A stretch of DNA of 64,000 nt from Grimontia celer. Its GTDB lineage: Bacteria > Pseudomonadota > Gammaproteobacteria > Enterobacterales > Vibrionaceae. Positions 22,557 through 32,490 of the stretch are shown in pieces. Under the pieces are notes generated by a model. It did no database searches. It saw only the letters and a list, made by a program, of their open reading frames with translations, and had not been told where the DNA came from. Every line of letters begins with the position of its first letter. The first letter of the stretch is position 1. Where the stretch lies: NCBI RefSeq assembly GCF_900055185.1, contig NZ_FIZX01000003.1, forward strand, positions 124,001 through 188,000, in the 5' to 3' direction. Position numbers and translations under genes: made by a program.

Positions 22557-23680
22557 AACTTCAATGTTCTCGCTACATTCTGAGCGGTCAGTTCAACATT
22601 CTCTTTGGCATTAGTCAGCGCATCTTCCAAGGTACATGCACCTGATACCACGCTGAACAACACATCGATCCCGTGGTCATACACCACAACGCTATCTTGA
22701 GTGATGCTACCTGCGATGCCGATGACTGGCAGGTTAAATTGCTTGGCACAGCGTGCTACACCAATTGGGGTTTTGCCGTGAATGGTTTGGCTGTCGATCC
22801 GGCCTTCGCCCGTGATGACCAGATCTGCATCTTTCAGCTGCTCTGACAGGTTAACGGCATCCATCACGATTTCGATACCTGGACGCAGATCAGCATGGAA
22901 AATACCCATCAACGCAGCACCCATACCGCCTGCGGCACCCGCACCGGCACTGTTTTTCACGTCGCTGCCAAGCTCTGATTTCATTAGGTCAGCATAGTGA
23001 GCAAGGTTAGCATCCAACGCTTTGACCATTTCTGGTGTCGCCCCTTTTTGCGGGCCGAAAATCGCTGACGCGCCTTTTTCACCACACAGTGGGTTGTCGA
23101 CATCACAGGCCACCTCGAGTTTTACGTTTTTGAGGCGGGAGTCGACTTCGCTACAGTCAATGGTGTGAAGACTTGCCAATGCAGCGCCACCAAAGCCAAT
23201 CGCTTGTCCGTCTTTGTCCAACAGCTTAACGCCAAGTGCTTGAGCCATGCCTGCACCACCATCGTTGGTTGAGCTGCCGCCGATACCGACAATCAGGTGT
23301 TTGGCGCCATGATCCAGTGCAGCTTTAATCAGTTCACCCGTACCGAAGCTGGTGGTTACCAGAGGGTTGCGCTCTGTGGGTGGAACCAAATGAAGGCCTG
23401 AAGCTGCAGCCATTTCGATAACAGCGGTTTCGCCATCACCCAGAAGACCAAAGAAGCCTTCAACGGGTGTACCGAGTGGGCCAGTAACCTTAGTTTGAAT
23501 AATGTTGCCGCCAGTGGCATCGACCAGGGATTGCACTGTGCCTTCGCCGCCGTCTGCCATGGGCAGTTTGACGATGCTGGCTTCTGGCATCACGCGGCGG
23601 AAGCCATTTTCGATTGCAACAGCCACATCCATCGCAGACAGACTTTCTTTGTAAGAATCAGGAGCAATAACAATTTTCAT
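22541..23680 (-). CDS. Glycerate kinase (GarK/GlxK family)
   Basis: Phosphorylates D-glycerate, probably to 2-phosphoglycerate as in GarK/GlxK, feeding sugar-acid catabolism into glycolysis. 379 residues starting MKIVIAPDSYKESLSA, the family's diagnostic N-terminus. Other features are MADGGEGT (about 41-48), GIGGSSTNDGGAGMAQALG (about 129-147), AGAAGGMGAAL and ITGEGRIDSQTIHGKTPIGV. ATG 23680 was chosen because AAGGA lies 8 nt upstream and the frame beyond it has no family similarity. It is downstream of a GntP-type permease and the CdaR regulator. Its final codons run into a CCTAGGA repeat. Confidence 0.94.
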   Translation of the reverse strand: MKIVIAPDSYKESLSAMDVAVAIENGFRRVMPEASIVKLPMADGGEGTVQSLVDATGGNIIQTKVTGPLGTPVEGFFGLLGDGETAVIEMAAASGLHLVPPTERNPLVTTSFGTGELIKAALDHGAKHLIVGIGGSSTNDGGAGMAQALGVKLLDKDGQAIGFGGAALASLHTIDCSEVDSRLKNVKLEVACDVDNPLCGEKGASAIFGPQKGATPEMVKALDANLAHYADLMKSELGSDVKNSAGAGAAGGMGAALMGIFHADLRPGIEIVMDAVNLSEQLKDADLVITGEGRIDSQTIHGKTPIGVARCAKQFNLPVIGIAGSITQDSVVVYDHGIDVLFSVVSGACTLEDALTNAKENVELTAQNVARTLKLGPKS

Positions 23681-23693
23681 CAGCAACGTCCTT

Positions 23694-24959
23694 TTAAACA
23701 AACAGGCCAAACACGCCAAAGATCAGAGTCGAAACCAGCGCGATAACGAAACCGACCGCTGATTCATAAGGAATAAGTTTGAGTCGCTCTTTCATGTCCA
23801 TGTGAACGGCACCGCCAGTTGCATGGAAGAAGCTGCCGTGAGGCATGTGGTCGAACACAGTCGCACCAGCATGGATCATCGCCGCGCCTGCTAGAGCTGG
23901 AACACCTAACTCAAGGATAGTATTAGCAAAAACACTGCTCGCGACGGCGGTACCTGCCGTGGTGGATGCGGTGGCCAGCGACATCAGCGCACCGGAGAAC
24001 GGGGCAAGCAGGTAAGAAGGCAGGCCAGAGCTTGTTAGCAAATCAATCAGGCCACTTTTTAGGCCAGAGTTGGCAATGATGCCCGCCAGCGTACCGGTAC
24101 CGAGAAGCATCACTGCAACCGGCGCCATGCGGTTAAGGCCAGAGACTGCAAAGTGGTTGGTGTCCTTAAAGCGGCGCATGGCAACGGCACCTAAAAGGCC
24201 ACCCAACGGTAGGGCGATTAATGGGTCAATATTGATGCCGGCAATCGGGCGAAGTGCCAGAAGAGAAATTGCGACCATAGGCGCCACAATGGCTGCGCCA
24301 AACGAAGGCAGGCGACTCATATCTACTTCAACGACTTCCGATGCGGCGACTTTACTGCCACGGTTGACCAGCTTCTGTGCAATGAAATACGCGACAAACA
24401 TACCGCACAGGCCAGGAATGACACCTGCTGCCATCACAGAGGTTAGCGGGACATTGAAAGCATCAGCTGCGGCAATGGCGTTCGGGTTTGGTGACATCAC
24501 GTTACCGGCTTTACCGCCGCCAACCATCGCCAGTAGGATAGCCATTTTCGACAGGTCGGCACGGCGAGCAATCGCCAGCGCAATTGGCGCTACAGTAATC
24601 ACTGCCACGTCGACGAACACGCCAACGGCGGTGAGGATCATGGTGGCGACTGCAAGTGCCAATAGGGCGCGGGTTTCACCTACTTTCTTCACTATGGTTT
24701 CAGCAATGGTGGTAGCCGCGCCAGATTCAATCAGCACGCCAGCCAGCACACCCGCTGCCAGTATACGAAGCACTGCAGTAACAATGCCCTGTGCACCGCC
24801 AATCATCAGGGAAACGGTGTCAGTCAGTGATACGCCACCGACAATACCGCCCACTAGGGCACCAATGATCATGCCGTAGGCTGGCGGCACTTTTCTCAGA
24901 ATAAGGGTGATAGAAACGATCAGGGCAGCCAGTGCACCTAAGGTTGAAACTTCAGTCAT
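23694..24959 (-). CDS. GntP-family permease, probably for glycerate or a related sugar acid
   Basis: Inner-membrane proton symporter of the gluconate permease family. The 421-residue product is hydrophobic throughout, with about 12 membrane segments. Family motifs include LAMVGGGKAGNVMSPNPNAIA (in the middle third), GLPSYLLAPFSGALMSLATAST and HMPHGSFFHATGGAV near the end. It is shorter than classical gluconate GntP proteins (about 440-450). It lies 13 bp upstream of glycerate kinase and downstream of CdaR, so glycerate is the most likely substrate, but gluconate or other hydroxy acids cannot be excluded. Confidence 0.88.
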   Translation of the reverse strand: MTEVSTLGALAALIVSITLILRKVPPAYGMIIGALVGGIVGGVSLTDTVSLMIGGAQGIVTAVLRILAAGVLAGVLIESGAATTIAETIVKKVGETRALLALAVATMILTAVGVFVDVAVITVAPIALAIARRADLSKMAILLAMVGGGKAGNVMSPNPNAIAAADAFNVPLTSVMAAGVIPGLCGMFVAYFIAQKLVNRGSKVAASEVVEVDMSRLPSFGAAIVAPMVAISLLALRPIAGINIDPLIALPLGGLLGAVAMRRFKDTNHFAVSGLNRMAPVAVMLLGTGTLAGIIANSGLKSGLIDLLTSSGLPSYLLAPFSGALMSLATASTTAGTAVASSVFANTILELGVPALAGAAMIHAGATVFDHMPHGSFFHATGGAVHMDMKERLKLIPYESAVGFVIALVSTLIFGVFGLFV

Positions 24960-25083
24960 CTCATACTTCTCTGCTGAAACGAATAACTGTCTGCACTGTA
25001 CGCCTGAGGTAAGACGTAAGCTTTAGGCGCTCGCCCAAATATAGTGTGGAGTATTACGGCTTTATTTGTTCATTTGCACAAAA

Positions 25084-26235
25084 TTAGTGTTTTTGATGCC
25101 AGGTAATAAAGGAAAGGTAAAGCAGGGTTTTGTCTTCTAACTTATTGATATCTAGCTCTGTTATCTCCGAAATGCGCTGCAGACGATAGCGCAGCGTGTT
25201 TCGGTGAATATGCAGCTTTTCGCACGTTTGAACTAAATCACAGTTCTGCTCAAAAAATGCAGTGAGAGTCTTCACCAGCGTACCGCGTGCATCATGGTCA
25301 ACCAAAGTGGTGAACAGGGAATGAAGTTGCTGGGTTCGCCAATCCTGCTCAGGCATGGCGCTCAACAATACCGCAAGGGCATGATCTTCAAAATAAAGTA
25401 CCGGCTCTTCAGCATGGCCTGATGAAAGTGTTGCGATTGCAGTTTGATAGGATTTGGCAAGTCCTTTGAGGGAAGGAAAATAGCCACCGTAGGCAATCTG
25501 AGCACGGAAAGCTTTTTGTTCCGCAATGCGCTTGAGCAGCTGTTTTACTTTCTTCTGCTCAGACTTTCTCGACCATTCTCCGTTATCAACACTGATCGGT
25601 TTCAGCACCACGATTTCGTTTCGAGAGACTGAGGTAATACCCACCAAATTGTCCCGCTCAGGGTGCTCGAGCATGTGTACCATTGATTGGAGGTGTTCCA
25701 GGGAAAGTGACTCAGCCTGATGGGGGTAAAGTTTAATCACGGCGGCGACACGGGGCTGTTCTAAATCCAAATCCAGTCGCTGGGCGATGGATATTAACTG
25801 ACGGTCGTTAAGCTCGGATTCGCGTATCAATTGAAGTAGTAGCTCTTCCCGGTGGCGTTTATCCCACTGCATCTGGGAGATCAACGCGGCTTGCTCAACG
25901 ATGAGCTCGGCGGTCATCTTGACCAGCTCGCCATAGCTTCTCACCTTGTCCGGATCGCCCGAGATCCCGACAACACCAATAGCTTTACCGTTAAACACCA
26001 CAGGAAGATTAATCCCCGGTCTGACGCCCATCAGCAAGTTTGAGGTTGCTTCATTAATCTCAACAACGCGCGACTCAGCAAGTGTCAATAATGCGCCTTC
26101 ATGCTTTTGATGCAGACGGCTCGGATCGCCGGAGCCTATAATTAGGCCCTGCTCATCCATCACGTTGACGGAAAAGCCGATGATTTTCATCGTACGTTCG
26201 ACGATTTGACGCGCGATCATGCTGTTGAGTTGCAT
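25084..26235 (-). CDS. cdaR: Sugar diacid utilization regulator CdaR
   Basis: Transcriptional activator responding to glycerate, galactarate or glucarate in E. coli. 383 residues from ATG 26235 (MQLNSMIARQIVERTM). An N-terminal sugar-diacid recognition domain (about 5-135, with INVMDEQG-like and GSGDPSRLHQKHEGALL) is followed by a GGDEF-related middle region and a C-terminal PucR-type helix-turn-helix (CEKLHIHRNTLRYRLQRI, about 335-352). It resembles E. coli CdaR along its length. The frame is open upstream to 26322, but those residues are not conserved. The neighbouring permease and kinase, read in the same direction after a 124-bp gap, are its probable targets. Confidence 0.93.
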   Translation of the reverse strand: MQLNSMIARQIVERTMKIIGFSVNVMDEQGLIIGSGDPSRLHQKHEGALLTLAESRVVEINEATSNLLMGVRPGINLPVVFNGKAIGVVGISGDPDKVRSYGELVKMTAELIVEQAALISQMQWDKRHREELLLQLIRESELNDRQLISIAQRLDLDLEQPRVAAVIKLYPHQAESLSLEHLQSMVHMLEHPERDNLVGITSVSRNEIVVLKPISVDNGEWSRKSEQKKVKQLLKRIAEQKAFRAQIAYGGYFPSLKGLAKSYQTAIATLSSGHAEEPVLYFEDHALAVLLSAMPEQDWRTQQLHSLFTTLVDHDARGTLVKTLTAFFEQNCDLVQTCEKLHIHRNTLRYRLQRISEITELDINKLEDKTLLYLSFITWHQKH

Positions 26236-26322
26236 TAGGTCTTCAGATCCTGACAATGAGCAAACTTTCCAACCGCCAGTTCGGTAAATGGCTGGCATAC
26301 ATAGTGATATCGAGGATACCAC

Positions 26323-26700
26323 GTGGATTATGAATTTCGACGCAATACTTTAGATGATAGCTTTCATGCGGAACTATCAATGGGGCATGAGGCTCTGGGG
26401 CGCTGGCTGGTTGATGAACTTGGCACAGACCATGATGCCATTGATGAAGTTTTGGAAAATCTGAAGCTGGTCATGGAGCAAGGTGGTGAATGGACTCGCT
26501 CAGGTAAAGTGTTCCTCCTGCAACTGACACAGGAAGAAGCCTTGGTGCAGGCCAATATCGTGCTTGAAGGCAGTGATGAAGAGATGCCAGATGTGGATCT
26601 TCATGCCTATGAAGAGGAAAGTGTGTCACTTTGTGGGCCAGAAGACCTCCTTTTGGTGCTTGAAGCATGGCAAGACTTCATCCGCCGCTATGGTCGCTAA
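26323..26700 (+). CDS. yacL: UPF0231 family protein YacL
   Basis: Small acidic protein of unknown function conserved in enterics and vibrios. 125 residues. The start is GTG (AGGA six nt upstream), giving MDYEFRRN, which matches the E. coli YacL N-terminus MDYEF. SMGHEALGRW and the C-terminal YEEESVSLCGPEDLL are the other conserved segments. In E. coli it directly follows acnB; here it is separated from acnB by the glycerate block and lies divergent to cdaR. No signal peptide or membrane segment. Function not inferred. Confidence 0.92.
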   Translation: MDYEFRRNTLDDSFHAELSMGHEALGRWLVDELGTDHDAIDEVLENLKLVMEQGGEWTRSGKVFLLQLTQEEALVQANIVLEGSDEEMPDVDLHAYEEESVSLCGPEDLLLVLEAWQDFIRRYGR

Positions 26701-26776
26701 TTAACTGATATTTAAAGATAACGGTAATGGATGACCGTTAGTCCAATCTTTTATCCTTCCTTTGTCTAACTTTCCT

Positions 26777-26797
26777 GACGCAACTTTTTGGTGCGTC
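26777..26797. promoter_or_regulatory. Probable distal NtrC binding site
   Basis: GACGCAACTTTTTGGTGCGTC is an imperfect palindrome carrying the half-site GGTGCG. It lies 64 bp upstream of the clearer NtrC site, as expected for tandem NtrC enhancer sites. Confidence 0.6.
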
Positions 26798-26840
26798 GTT
26801 ATACCTATTTTGACTTCCTGCCTGATCACGGTGAATTTCG

Positions 26841-26857
26841 TGCACCAATATGGTGCA
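26841..26857. promoter_or_regulatory. NtrC (NR-I) enhancer site
   Basis: TGCACCAATATGGTGCA matches the NtrC consensus TGCACYANNNTGGTGCA almost perfectly. It lies about 85 bp upstream of the predicted sigma-54 transcription start of glnK. Confidence 0.88.
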
Positions 26858-26918
26858 TGTCATTTTGCATATATCTCACATTTAATTTAAATAATTGAAA
26901 TTAAACAAAATAAAAAAC

Positions 26919-26933
26919 TGGCACATCATTTGT
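26919..26933 (+). promoter_or_regulatory. Sigma-54 promoter of glnK-amtB
   Basis: TGGCACATCATTTGT fits the -24/-12 consensus TGGCAC-N5-TTGC except for the last base. The start would be near 26944, giving a leader of about 38 nt. Together with the NtrC sites it indicates nitrogen-limitation control. Confidence 0.88.
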
Positions 26934-26939
26934 TTATAA

Positions 26940-27320
<381 letters not shown>

Positions 27321-27341
27321 GGGTTTAGGGGAGTAAGAAAG

Positions 27342-28571
27342 ATGGAACTGACTACAACTGTGACAGAGCTGCGTTATGCGCTCGATACCTTTTTCTTTTT
27401 AATTTCAGGTGCACTGGTAATGTGGATGGCGGCAGGTTTTGCCATGCTGGAAGCTGGTCTGGTGCGTTCTAAAAACACCACGGAAATTCTCACCAAGAAT
27501 GTTTGTCTGTATGCGATTGCATGTACGACTTACCTGCTGGTGGGTTACAACATCATGTACGTCGACAATACGGAAGGCGGCTGGCTGCCATCGTTCGGTG
27601 CCTTGATTGGTACTCAAAGCGAAGGCGCGGACCACTCTCTTGAATCTGACTTTTTCTTCCAGGTTGTCTTCGTAGCGACTGCAATGTCTGTGGTTTCTGG
27701 TGCAGTAGCTGAGCGTATGAAGCTTTGGGCTTTCCTGGCGTTCTCTGTTGTACTGACGGCGTTTATCTATCCTATGGAAGGTTACTGGACTTGGGGCGGT
27801 GGCTTCCTGTCAGAAGCAGGTTTCAGCGACTTTGCAGGTTCAGGTATTGTTCACATGGCGGGTGCTGCAGCGGCATTGGCGGGTGTTCTTCTGCTGGGTG
27901 CACGTAAAGGCAAATACGGTAAGAACGGTCAAATCTACCCAATTCCAGGCTCAAACCTGCCATTGGCGACCCTGGGTACTTTCATCCTGTGGTTCGGTTG
28001 GTTCGGCTTTAACGGCGGTTCGCAGCTGATGGTGTCAGACTTTGAAAACGCAACAGCAGTTGGTCAAATCTTCCTGAACACCAATGCGGCAGCGGCGGCA
28101 GGTGCTATTGTGGCACTGGCAGTGTGTAAAGCCACTTGGGGTAAAGCTGACCTGACAATGGTATTGAACGGCGCGTTGGCTGGTCTGGTAGCGATTACTG
28201 CTGACCCACTGTCACCATCTCCAGTCGCGGCACTGACTATCGGTGGTCTGTCTGGTGCACTGGTTGTTATCAGTATCGTTGGTCTGGACAAACTGAAGAT
28301 TGATGATCCAGTAGGTGCTATCTCTGTACACGGTACTTGTGGTCTGTTTGGTCTGCTGGCAGTACCTTTCAGCAACGCTGACGCGACCTTCGGCGCTCAA
28401 ATCTTCGGCGCAGCAGTTATCTTTGCTTGGGTATTCGGTGCAAGCCTGGCGGTTTGGGCAGTGCTGAAAGCCACCATGGGTATCCGTGTGGGTGAAGAAG
28501 AAGAACTAGAAGGCATGGACTTCCACGACTGTGGTGTTGATGCTTACCCAGAGTTTGTTAGCGTGAAATAA
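27342..28571 (+). CDS. amtB: Ammonium transporter AmtB
   Basis: Trimeric inner-membrane ammonium channel. 409 residues with about 11 membrane helices. The two pore histidines are recognisable in IVHMAGAAAALAG (about 168) and SVHGTCGLFGLLAVPF (about 326). The family motif around WFGWFGFNGGSQL is present. No cleavable signal peptide is obvious: the N-terminus MELTTTVTELRYALD leads directly into TM1. Forms the usual operon with glnK, whose product plugs the pore at the cytoplasmic face. Ends before a strong terminator. Confidence 0.96.
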   Translation: MELTTTVTELRYALDTFFFLISGALVMWMAAGFAMLEAGLVRSKNTTEILTKNVCLYAIACTTYLLVGYNIMYVDNTEGGWLPSFGALIGTQSEGADHSLESDFFFQVVFVATAMSVVSGAVAERMKLWAFLAFSVVLTAFIYPMEGYWTWGGGFLSEAGFSDFAGSGIVHMAGAAAALAGVLLLGARKGKYGKNGQIYPIPGSNLPLATLGTFILWFGWFGFNGGSQLMVSDFENATAVGQIFLNTNAAAAAGAIVALAVCKATWGKADLTMVLNGALAGLVAITADPLSPSPVAALTIGGLSGALVVISIVGLDKLKIDDPVGAISVHGTCGLFGLLAVPFSNADATFGAQIFGAAVIFAWVFGASLAVWAVLKATMGIRVGEEEELEGMDFHDCGVDAYPEFVSVK

Positions 28572-28595
28572 TATGTAACATTTCTAGCTGCTACC

Positions 28596-28626
28596 AAGCC
28601 CCGCATCCTTTGGATGCGGGGCTTTT
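28596..28626 (+). terminator. Intrinsic terminator of glnK-amtB
   Basis: A 13-bp perfect stem (AAGCCCCGCATCC / GGATGCGGGGCTT) with loop TTT, followed by T residues. Confidence 0.93.
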
Positions 28627-28732
28627 TGCTATTTATCGGTTACATAACGTATTGCATACGCATATTTGGTGTGTATACTAATCGCATTGATAAACGTTCT
28701 CATTTGAATTTGCACTTTAGGGAATCAAGGAT

Positions 28733-29749
28733 ATGAAAAAGCTATTGACTGCATCAGCACTGATGTTTGGAGTTATGGGTACAGGCGTAGCGCAAGCTGC
28801 AGAAGAAGTTAACGTATACTCTTACCGTCAGCCGTTTCTGATTGAGCCAATGCTTGACCAGTTCACCAAGGAGACAGGTATCAAGGTAAACGTGAAGTTT
28901 GCTAAGAAAGGTATGGCTGAGAAAGTTGAGCAGGAAGGCGAATACAGCCCGGCTGACGTTCTGCTGACCGTTGATATCTCTCGTCTGATGGAGCTGGTAA
29001 ATAAAGATCTGGTTCAACCTGTTGATAGCAACATCATTGATGAAAACGTACCTGCTCAATACCGTGATGGTGAAGACCGCTGGTTTGCCCTGACTACGCG
29101 TTCTCGCGCGGTATACTCTTCTCGTGACCGTGTAGGTCAACTGGGTGCGGACTTTGATTACATGGATCTGGCGAAGCCTGAATTCAAAGGAAAAATCTGT
29201 ACACGCTCTGGTAAGCATCCGTACAATGTTTCCCTGATTGCTTCTATCATTGCTAACCATGGCGAAGCAGAAGCAAAAGAGTGGCTGGAAGGCGTGAAAG
29301 CGAATCTGGCTCGTAAACCACAGGGTAACGACCGTGCACAAGTCAAAGCGATCTCTGAAGGTTTGTGTGACGTGTCTCTGGGTAACAGCTACTACCTGGG
29401 TAAAATGCTGGCAGACGAGAAGCAAATCCCTTGGGCTGAGAGTGTATACCTGAACTACCCTGGCCAAAAAGCTGACGGCACACACGTGAACATCAGCGGT
29501 ATGGCGATGGCGAAATACTCGCCAAACAAAGAAAACGCACAAAAACTGATGGAGTACCTGACGTCAGATGCGGCACAAAAGATGTACGCGGAAGTGAACT
29601 ACGAAGAGCCAGTTAAGCCGGGCGTTGCAAGCTCTGAGCTGGTGGCATCTTGGGGTGAATACACTGCAGACGATCTGCCACTTGAAACCATTGCGGATAA
29701 CTACGCAACAGCGATGAAACTTCTTGATGAAGTGAAATTCGACCTGTAA
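28733..29749 (+). CDS. fbpA: Ferric iron ABC transporter, periplasmic binding protein FbpA
   Basis: Periplasmic protein that captures Fe3+ and delivers it to FbpBC. 338 residues with a signal peptide (about 1-22, ending GVAQA/A) and the bacterial transferrin fold, starting EEVNVYSYRQPFLIEPML. The adjacent tyrosines of GNSYYLGKM (near 222) are the usual iron ligands. First gene of fbpABC, with a hairpin between it and fbpB. A Fur site is expected upstream, but the AT-rich stretch at 28670-28710 gave no convincing match. Orthologous in appearance to V. cholerae VC0608. Confidence 0.95.
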   Translation: MKKLLTASALMFGVMGTGVAQAAEEVNVYSYRQPFLIEPMLDQFTKETGIKVNVKFAKKGMAEKVEQEGEYSPADVLLTVDISRLMELVNKDLVQPVDSNIIDENVPAQYRDGEDRWFALTTRSRAVYSSRDRVGQLGADFDYMDLAKPEFKGKICTRSGKHPYNVSLIASIIANHGEAEAKEWLEGVKANLARKPQGNDRAQVKAISEGLCDVSLGNSYYLGKMLADEKQIPWAESVYLNYPGQKADGTHVNISGMAMAKYSPNKENAQKLMEYLTSDAAQKMYAEVNYEEPVKPGVASSELVASWGEYTADDLPLETIADNYATAMKLLDEVKFDL

Positions 29750-29751
29750 TG

Positions 29752-29779
29752 GTAAAGGGGGAACTTGGTTCCCCCTTAC
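29752..29779 (+). other. Intercistronic hairpin between fbpA and fbpB
   Basis: GTAAAGGGGGAAC / GTTCCCCCTTAC forms a 12-bp stem with a bulged A and a 3-nt loop. No T tract follows, so it more likely protects the fbpA 3' end or attenuates read-through, giving excess binding protein over permease. Confidence 0.7.
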
Positions 29780-29808
29780 TGCATTCTGACGCCATAATGT
29801 TGTAGGCA

Positions 29809-31440
29809 ATGTTAGAACAGAATCGATTTTTGAAAGCCAGTAGTTGGGTGTTTTCCCTGCTGCTGGTTTTGCCTATTTTGGCAATCTTTTACACTTCGCT
29901 TGGTGAATCCGACGAAGTCTTCGGTCACCTGATGTCGACGGTGATGGGTACTTACACGCTCAATACCGCATTGTTGGTATTGGGAACCGTTTCTCTTTCC
30001 CTATTAATGGGCATTCCCTCTGCTTGGTTGATGGCCAACTATGCCATTCCCGGTGACCGTTGGTTGCAGTGGGCCTTGGTACTTCCCCTTGCAATGCCCG
30101 GCTATATTGTTGGCTATATCTATACTGATTGGTTTGATTTCGCGGGCCCTATCCAACTCCTTTTACGGGATGTGACCGGCTGGACGTCAGCCGCGCAATA
30201 TTGGTTCCCTGATTTACGTACCTTGCCGGGTGCATGTTTTGTCTTGGCGTTAGTGCTGTACCCGTATATCTACCTTCTTGCCCGTGCGGCGTTCATGGAA
30301 CAAAGCCTGACGTTGACCCAATCTGCACGCCTGCTTGGCTGCACTCCGACCCAAAGCTTTTTCCGTGTCTCACTGCCGCTTGCCCGTCCTGCTATCGCAG
30401 TTGGGGCTTCGCTGGTTGCCATGGAAGCGCTGGGTGATTTCGGTACCGTTTCCTATTTCGCAGTGAGCACGCTGACAACAGCGGTATACGACACCTGGCT
30501 GGGTTATTCCAACCTCAATGCCGCGGCGAAAATCTCTGCCATCATGCTGGTTGTGATTTTTGTGCTGATCAGTAGTGAACGCTATAGCCGCCGCAAACAG
30601 AAGCTTTTCAGCCAGAATGTCACGCCGGATACCATTGCCAAATCGCCACTTCGTGGTAAGTACAAGATGCTGGCAACGGTTTGGTGCTGGGGGCTGTTTA
30701 CCATCGCGTTTATCGCGCCGCTTGGTCAGCTTCTTATCTATGCGTGGGATTACCATTCCAGCAGTTCGGTGGAAGATTTTGCACAATACAGTGTGAACAG
30801 CCTTTATGTATCGGCGATTGCGGCGGTAGTTGCATTGATTATTGCGCTATTAGTGAATTTCTATAAGCGTCTGTCCGGCCGCGCCGCGAGTAATGTGCCC
30901 ATTCGTATCGCCTCAATGGGGTATGCTGTGCCTGGGACAGTGCTGGCGATTGGGGTGCTGATTTTCTTAACCAGCGCCGATCACATTATCAATGATATTG
31001 CTAAAGCCTTGGATTGGGGACGTCCGGGACTCCTTCTTTCTGGCACCATGTTCGCTATGTTGACGGCATTTGTGGTACGTTTCAGTGCGGTTGCTATTGG
31101 TAGCGTTGAGTCCAGCCTTGCGAAGGTATCGCCTTCGCTGGATATGGCTGCACGCACTATGGGATGCAACGTGCGCAGTATGATTCAGCGCGTGCAGTTG
31201 CCTTTGATTCGACGTGGCTGTTTGATTGCCATGCTGTTGGTGTTTATCGAATCGATGAAAGAGCTCAATGCTGCTTTGCTGCTCCGTCCTTTCAATTTCG
31301 AAACGCTGGCGACCTATGTATTTAACTATGCTTCTGACGAGCACTTGGAGTACGCCGCATTGCCTGCGGTATTGCTGGTGCTGGTCGGACTTATCCCTTT
31401 GATCATGATTAACCGTTCTCTGGAGCAAAGCCACTCATGA
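29809..31440 (+). CDS. fbpB: Ferric iron ABC transporter permease FbpB
   Basis: Inner-membrane permease of the FbpABC iron importer. 543 residues, a fused double-domain permease with about 12 membrane segments. Two cytoplasmic EAA-type loops that contact FbpC are visible: one at about 165-190 (QSARLLGCTPTQSFFRVSLP) and one at about 442-465 (DMAARTMGCNVRSMIQRVQL). The start is 59 bp after fbpA. The stop overlaps the fbpC start (ATGA), indicating translational coupling. Confidence 0.94.
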   Translation: MLEQNRFLKASSWVFSLLLVLPILAIFYTSLGESDEVFGHLMSTVMGTYTLNTALLVLGTVSLSLLMGIPSAWLMANYAIPGDRWLQWALVLPLAMPGYIVGYIYTDWFDFAGPIQLLLRDVTGWTSAAQYWFPDLRTLPGACFVLALVLYPYIYLLARAAFMEQSLTLTQSARLLGCTPTQSFFRVSLPLARPAIAVGASLVAMEALGDFGTVSYFAVSTLTTAVYDTWLGYSNLNAAAKISAIMLVVIFVLISSERYSRRKQKLFSQNVTPDTIAKSPLRGKYKMLATVWCWGLFTIAFIAPLGQLLIYAWDYHSSSSVEDFAQYSVNSLYVSAIAAVVALIIALLVNFYKRLSGRAASNVPIRIASMGYAVPGTVLAIGVLIFLTSADHIINDIAKALDWGRPGLLLSGTMFAMLTAFVVRFSAVAIGSVESSLAKVSPSLDMAARTMGCNVRSMIQRVQLPLIRRGCLIAMLLVFIESMKELNAALLLRPFNFETLATYVFNYASDEHLEYAALPAVLLVLVGLIPLIMINRSLEQSHS

Positions 31441-32465
31441 GTTGTGCACTGACTGTAAGCAATCTGATTTGTCGTTATAACGGCCAGGCAGTGCTGAATG
31501 ATCTCTCCTTCCGCGTCGAGAAAGGCGAAATTGTCTGTTTGTTGGGGGCGAGCGGCTGCGGTAAAACGACTTTATTGAAAGCTATCGCGGGTCTATTGCC
31601 GCTCGACGGCGGAGAGATGATGATTAACTGTCGTCAGATCGTTGGAGCTTCGCTGAATGTGCCACCTGAGCAGCGCAACATAGGCATGATTTTTCAGGAC
31701 TATGCTTTGTTCCCGCATTTAACGGTTGCGGAAAATGTGGCATTTGGGCTGAAAGGTTGGCATAAAGCTGCGACCAATGTGCGCGTCAAAGAAATGTTGG
31801 CGTTAGTGAAGCTAGATGGCTTGGATACGCGCTACCCGCACCAACTCTCTGGAGGGCAGCAGCAGCGTGTAGCGATTGCACGTGCACTGGCTGGCAAGCC
31901 GGATTTACTGCTATTGGATGAACCTTTTTCCAACATCGATACCCAAGTGCGCCATAGCTTGATCAAAGAAATCCGTAAGATTTTTAAAGAGCAGGGCGTG
32001 ACGGCCATTTTCGTCACTCACAGCCGCGAGGAGGCCTTTGCGTTTGCCGACAAGCTGGCAGTGATGAACAAAGGCGTTATCGAACAATACGGCGGGGCGA
32101 CGGAGCTTTATTACAGCCCAAGTAGTCGATTTGTTGCAGATTTTCTGGGGCACGGTTCTTACGTGCCGGTTTCTGTGAATGGCGACAGTAAAATGTATAC
32201 ACCATTAGGAGAGTGGCCTGTTGAGCAGGCCGCTAATGGAAGCGATTTGGAATGGCTTATCCGCCCACAAAATCTCTCGATTACTCCGGATGATTCGGGC
32301 AATGGTGTCGTGAGTGATGTGCAATTTATGGGGGATAGCTGCCGTTATCTGGTAGATGTGAATGGCCAGAGTTTAATGGTGTACTCCAATCAGTTGCTGG
32401 ATATGGGCGATAAGGTGAGGCTCGATATCAGGCCACATCCGCCGGTACTATTTGAAGCCTCTTGA
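31437..32465 (+). CDS. fbpC: Ferric iron ABC transporter ATP-binding protein FbpC
   Basis: Cytoplasmic ATPase powering FbpB. 342 residues. Walker [10 protein letters not shown] (about 37-45), Q-loop in [10 protein letters not shown], signature [15 protein letters not shown] (about 136-150), Walker [13 protein letters not shown] and the switch histidine in VTHSREEA are all intact. A C-terminal TOBE-type regulatory domain (about 240-340) fits the FbpC class. Coupled to fbpB by a 4-nt overlap and followed by a bidirectional terminator. Confidence 0.95.
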   Translation: MSCALTVSNLICRYNGQAVLNDLSFRVEKGEIVCLLGASGCGKTTLLKAIAGLLPLDGGEMMINCRQIVGASLNVPPEQRNIGMIFQDYALFPHLTVAENVAFGLKGWHKAATNVRVKEMLALVKLDGLDTRYPHQLSGGQQQRVAIARALAGKPDLLLLDEPFSNIDTQVRHSLIKEIRKIFKEQGVTAIFVTHSREEAFAFADKLAVMNKGVIEQYGGATELYYSPSSRFVADFLGHGSYVPVSVNGDSKMYTPLGEWPVEQAANGSDLEWLIRPQNLSITPDDSGNGVVSDVQFMGDSCRYLVDVNGQSLMVYSNQLLDMGDKVRLDIRPHPPVLFEAS

Positions 32466-32490
32466 ATCGGCTGGGTACCACGGAAGAACA

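Noticed and set aside
24070..24879. 269-codon plus-strand open frame rich in Ala, Thr and Pro
   Set aside because: Exactly antisense to the GntP-family permease; hydrophobic genes often leave long reverse frames.
28670..28712. Fur box upstream of fbpA
   Set aside because: The region is AT-rich with GATAAACG-like sequence, but no alignment to the 19-bp Fur palindrome was good enough to annotate.
28754..29542. 262-codon minus-strand open frame inside fbpA
   Set aside because: Antisense to fbpA, rich in Cys, His and Arg, no ribosome site; a shadow frame.
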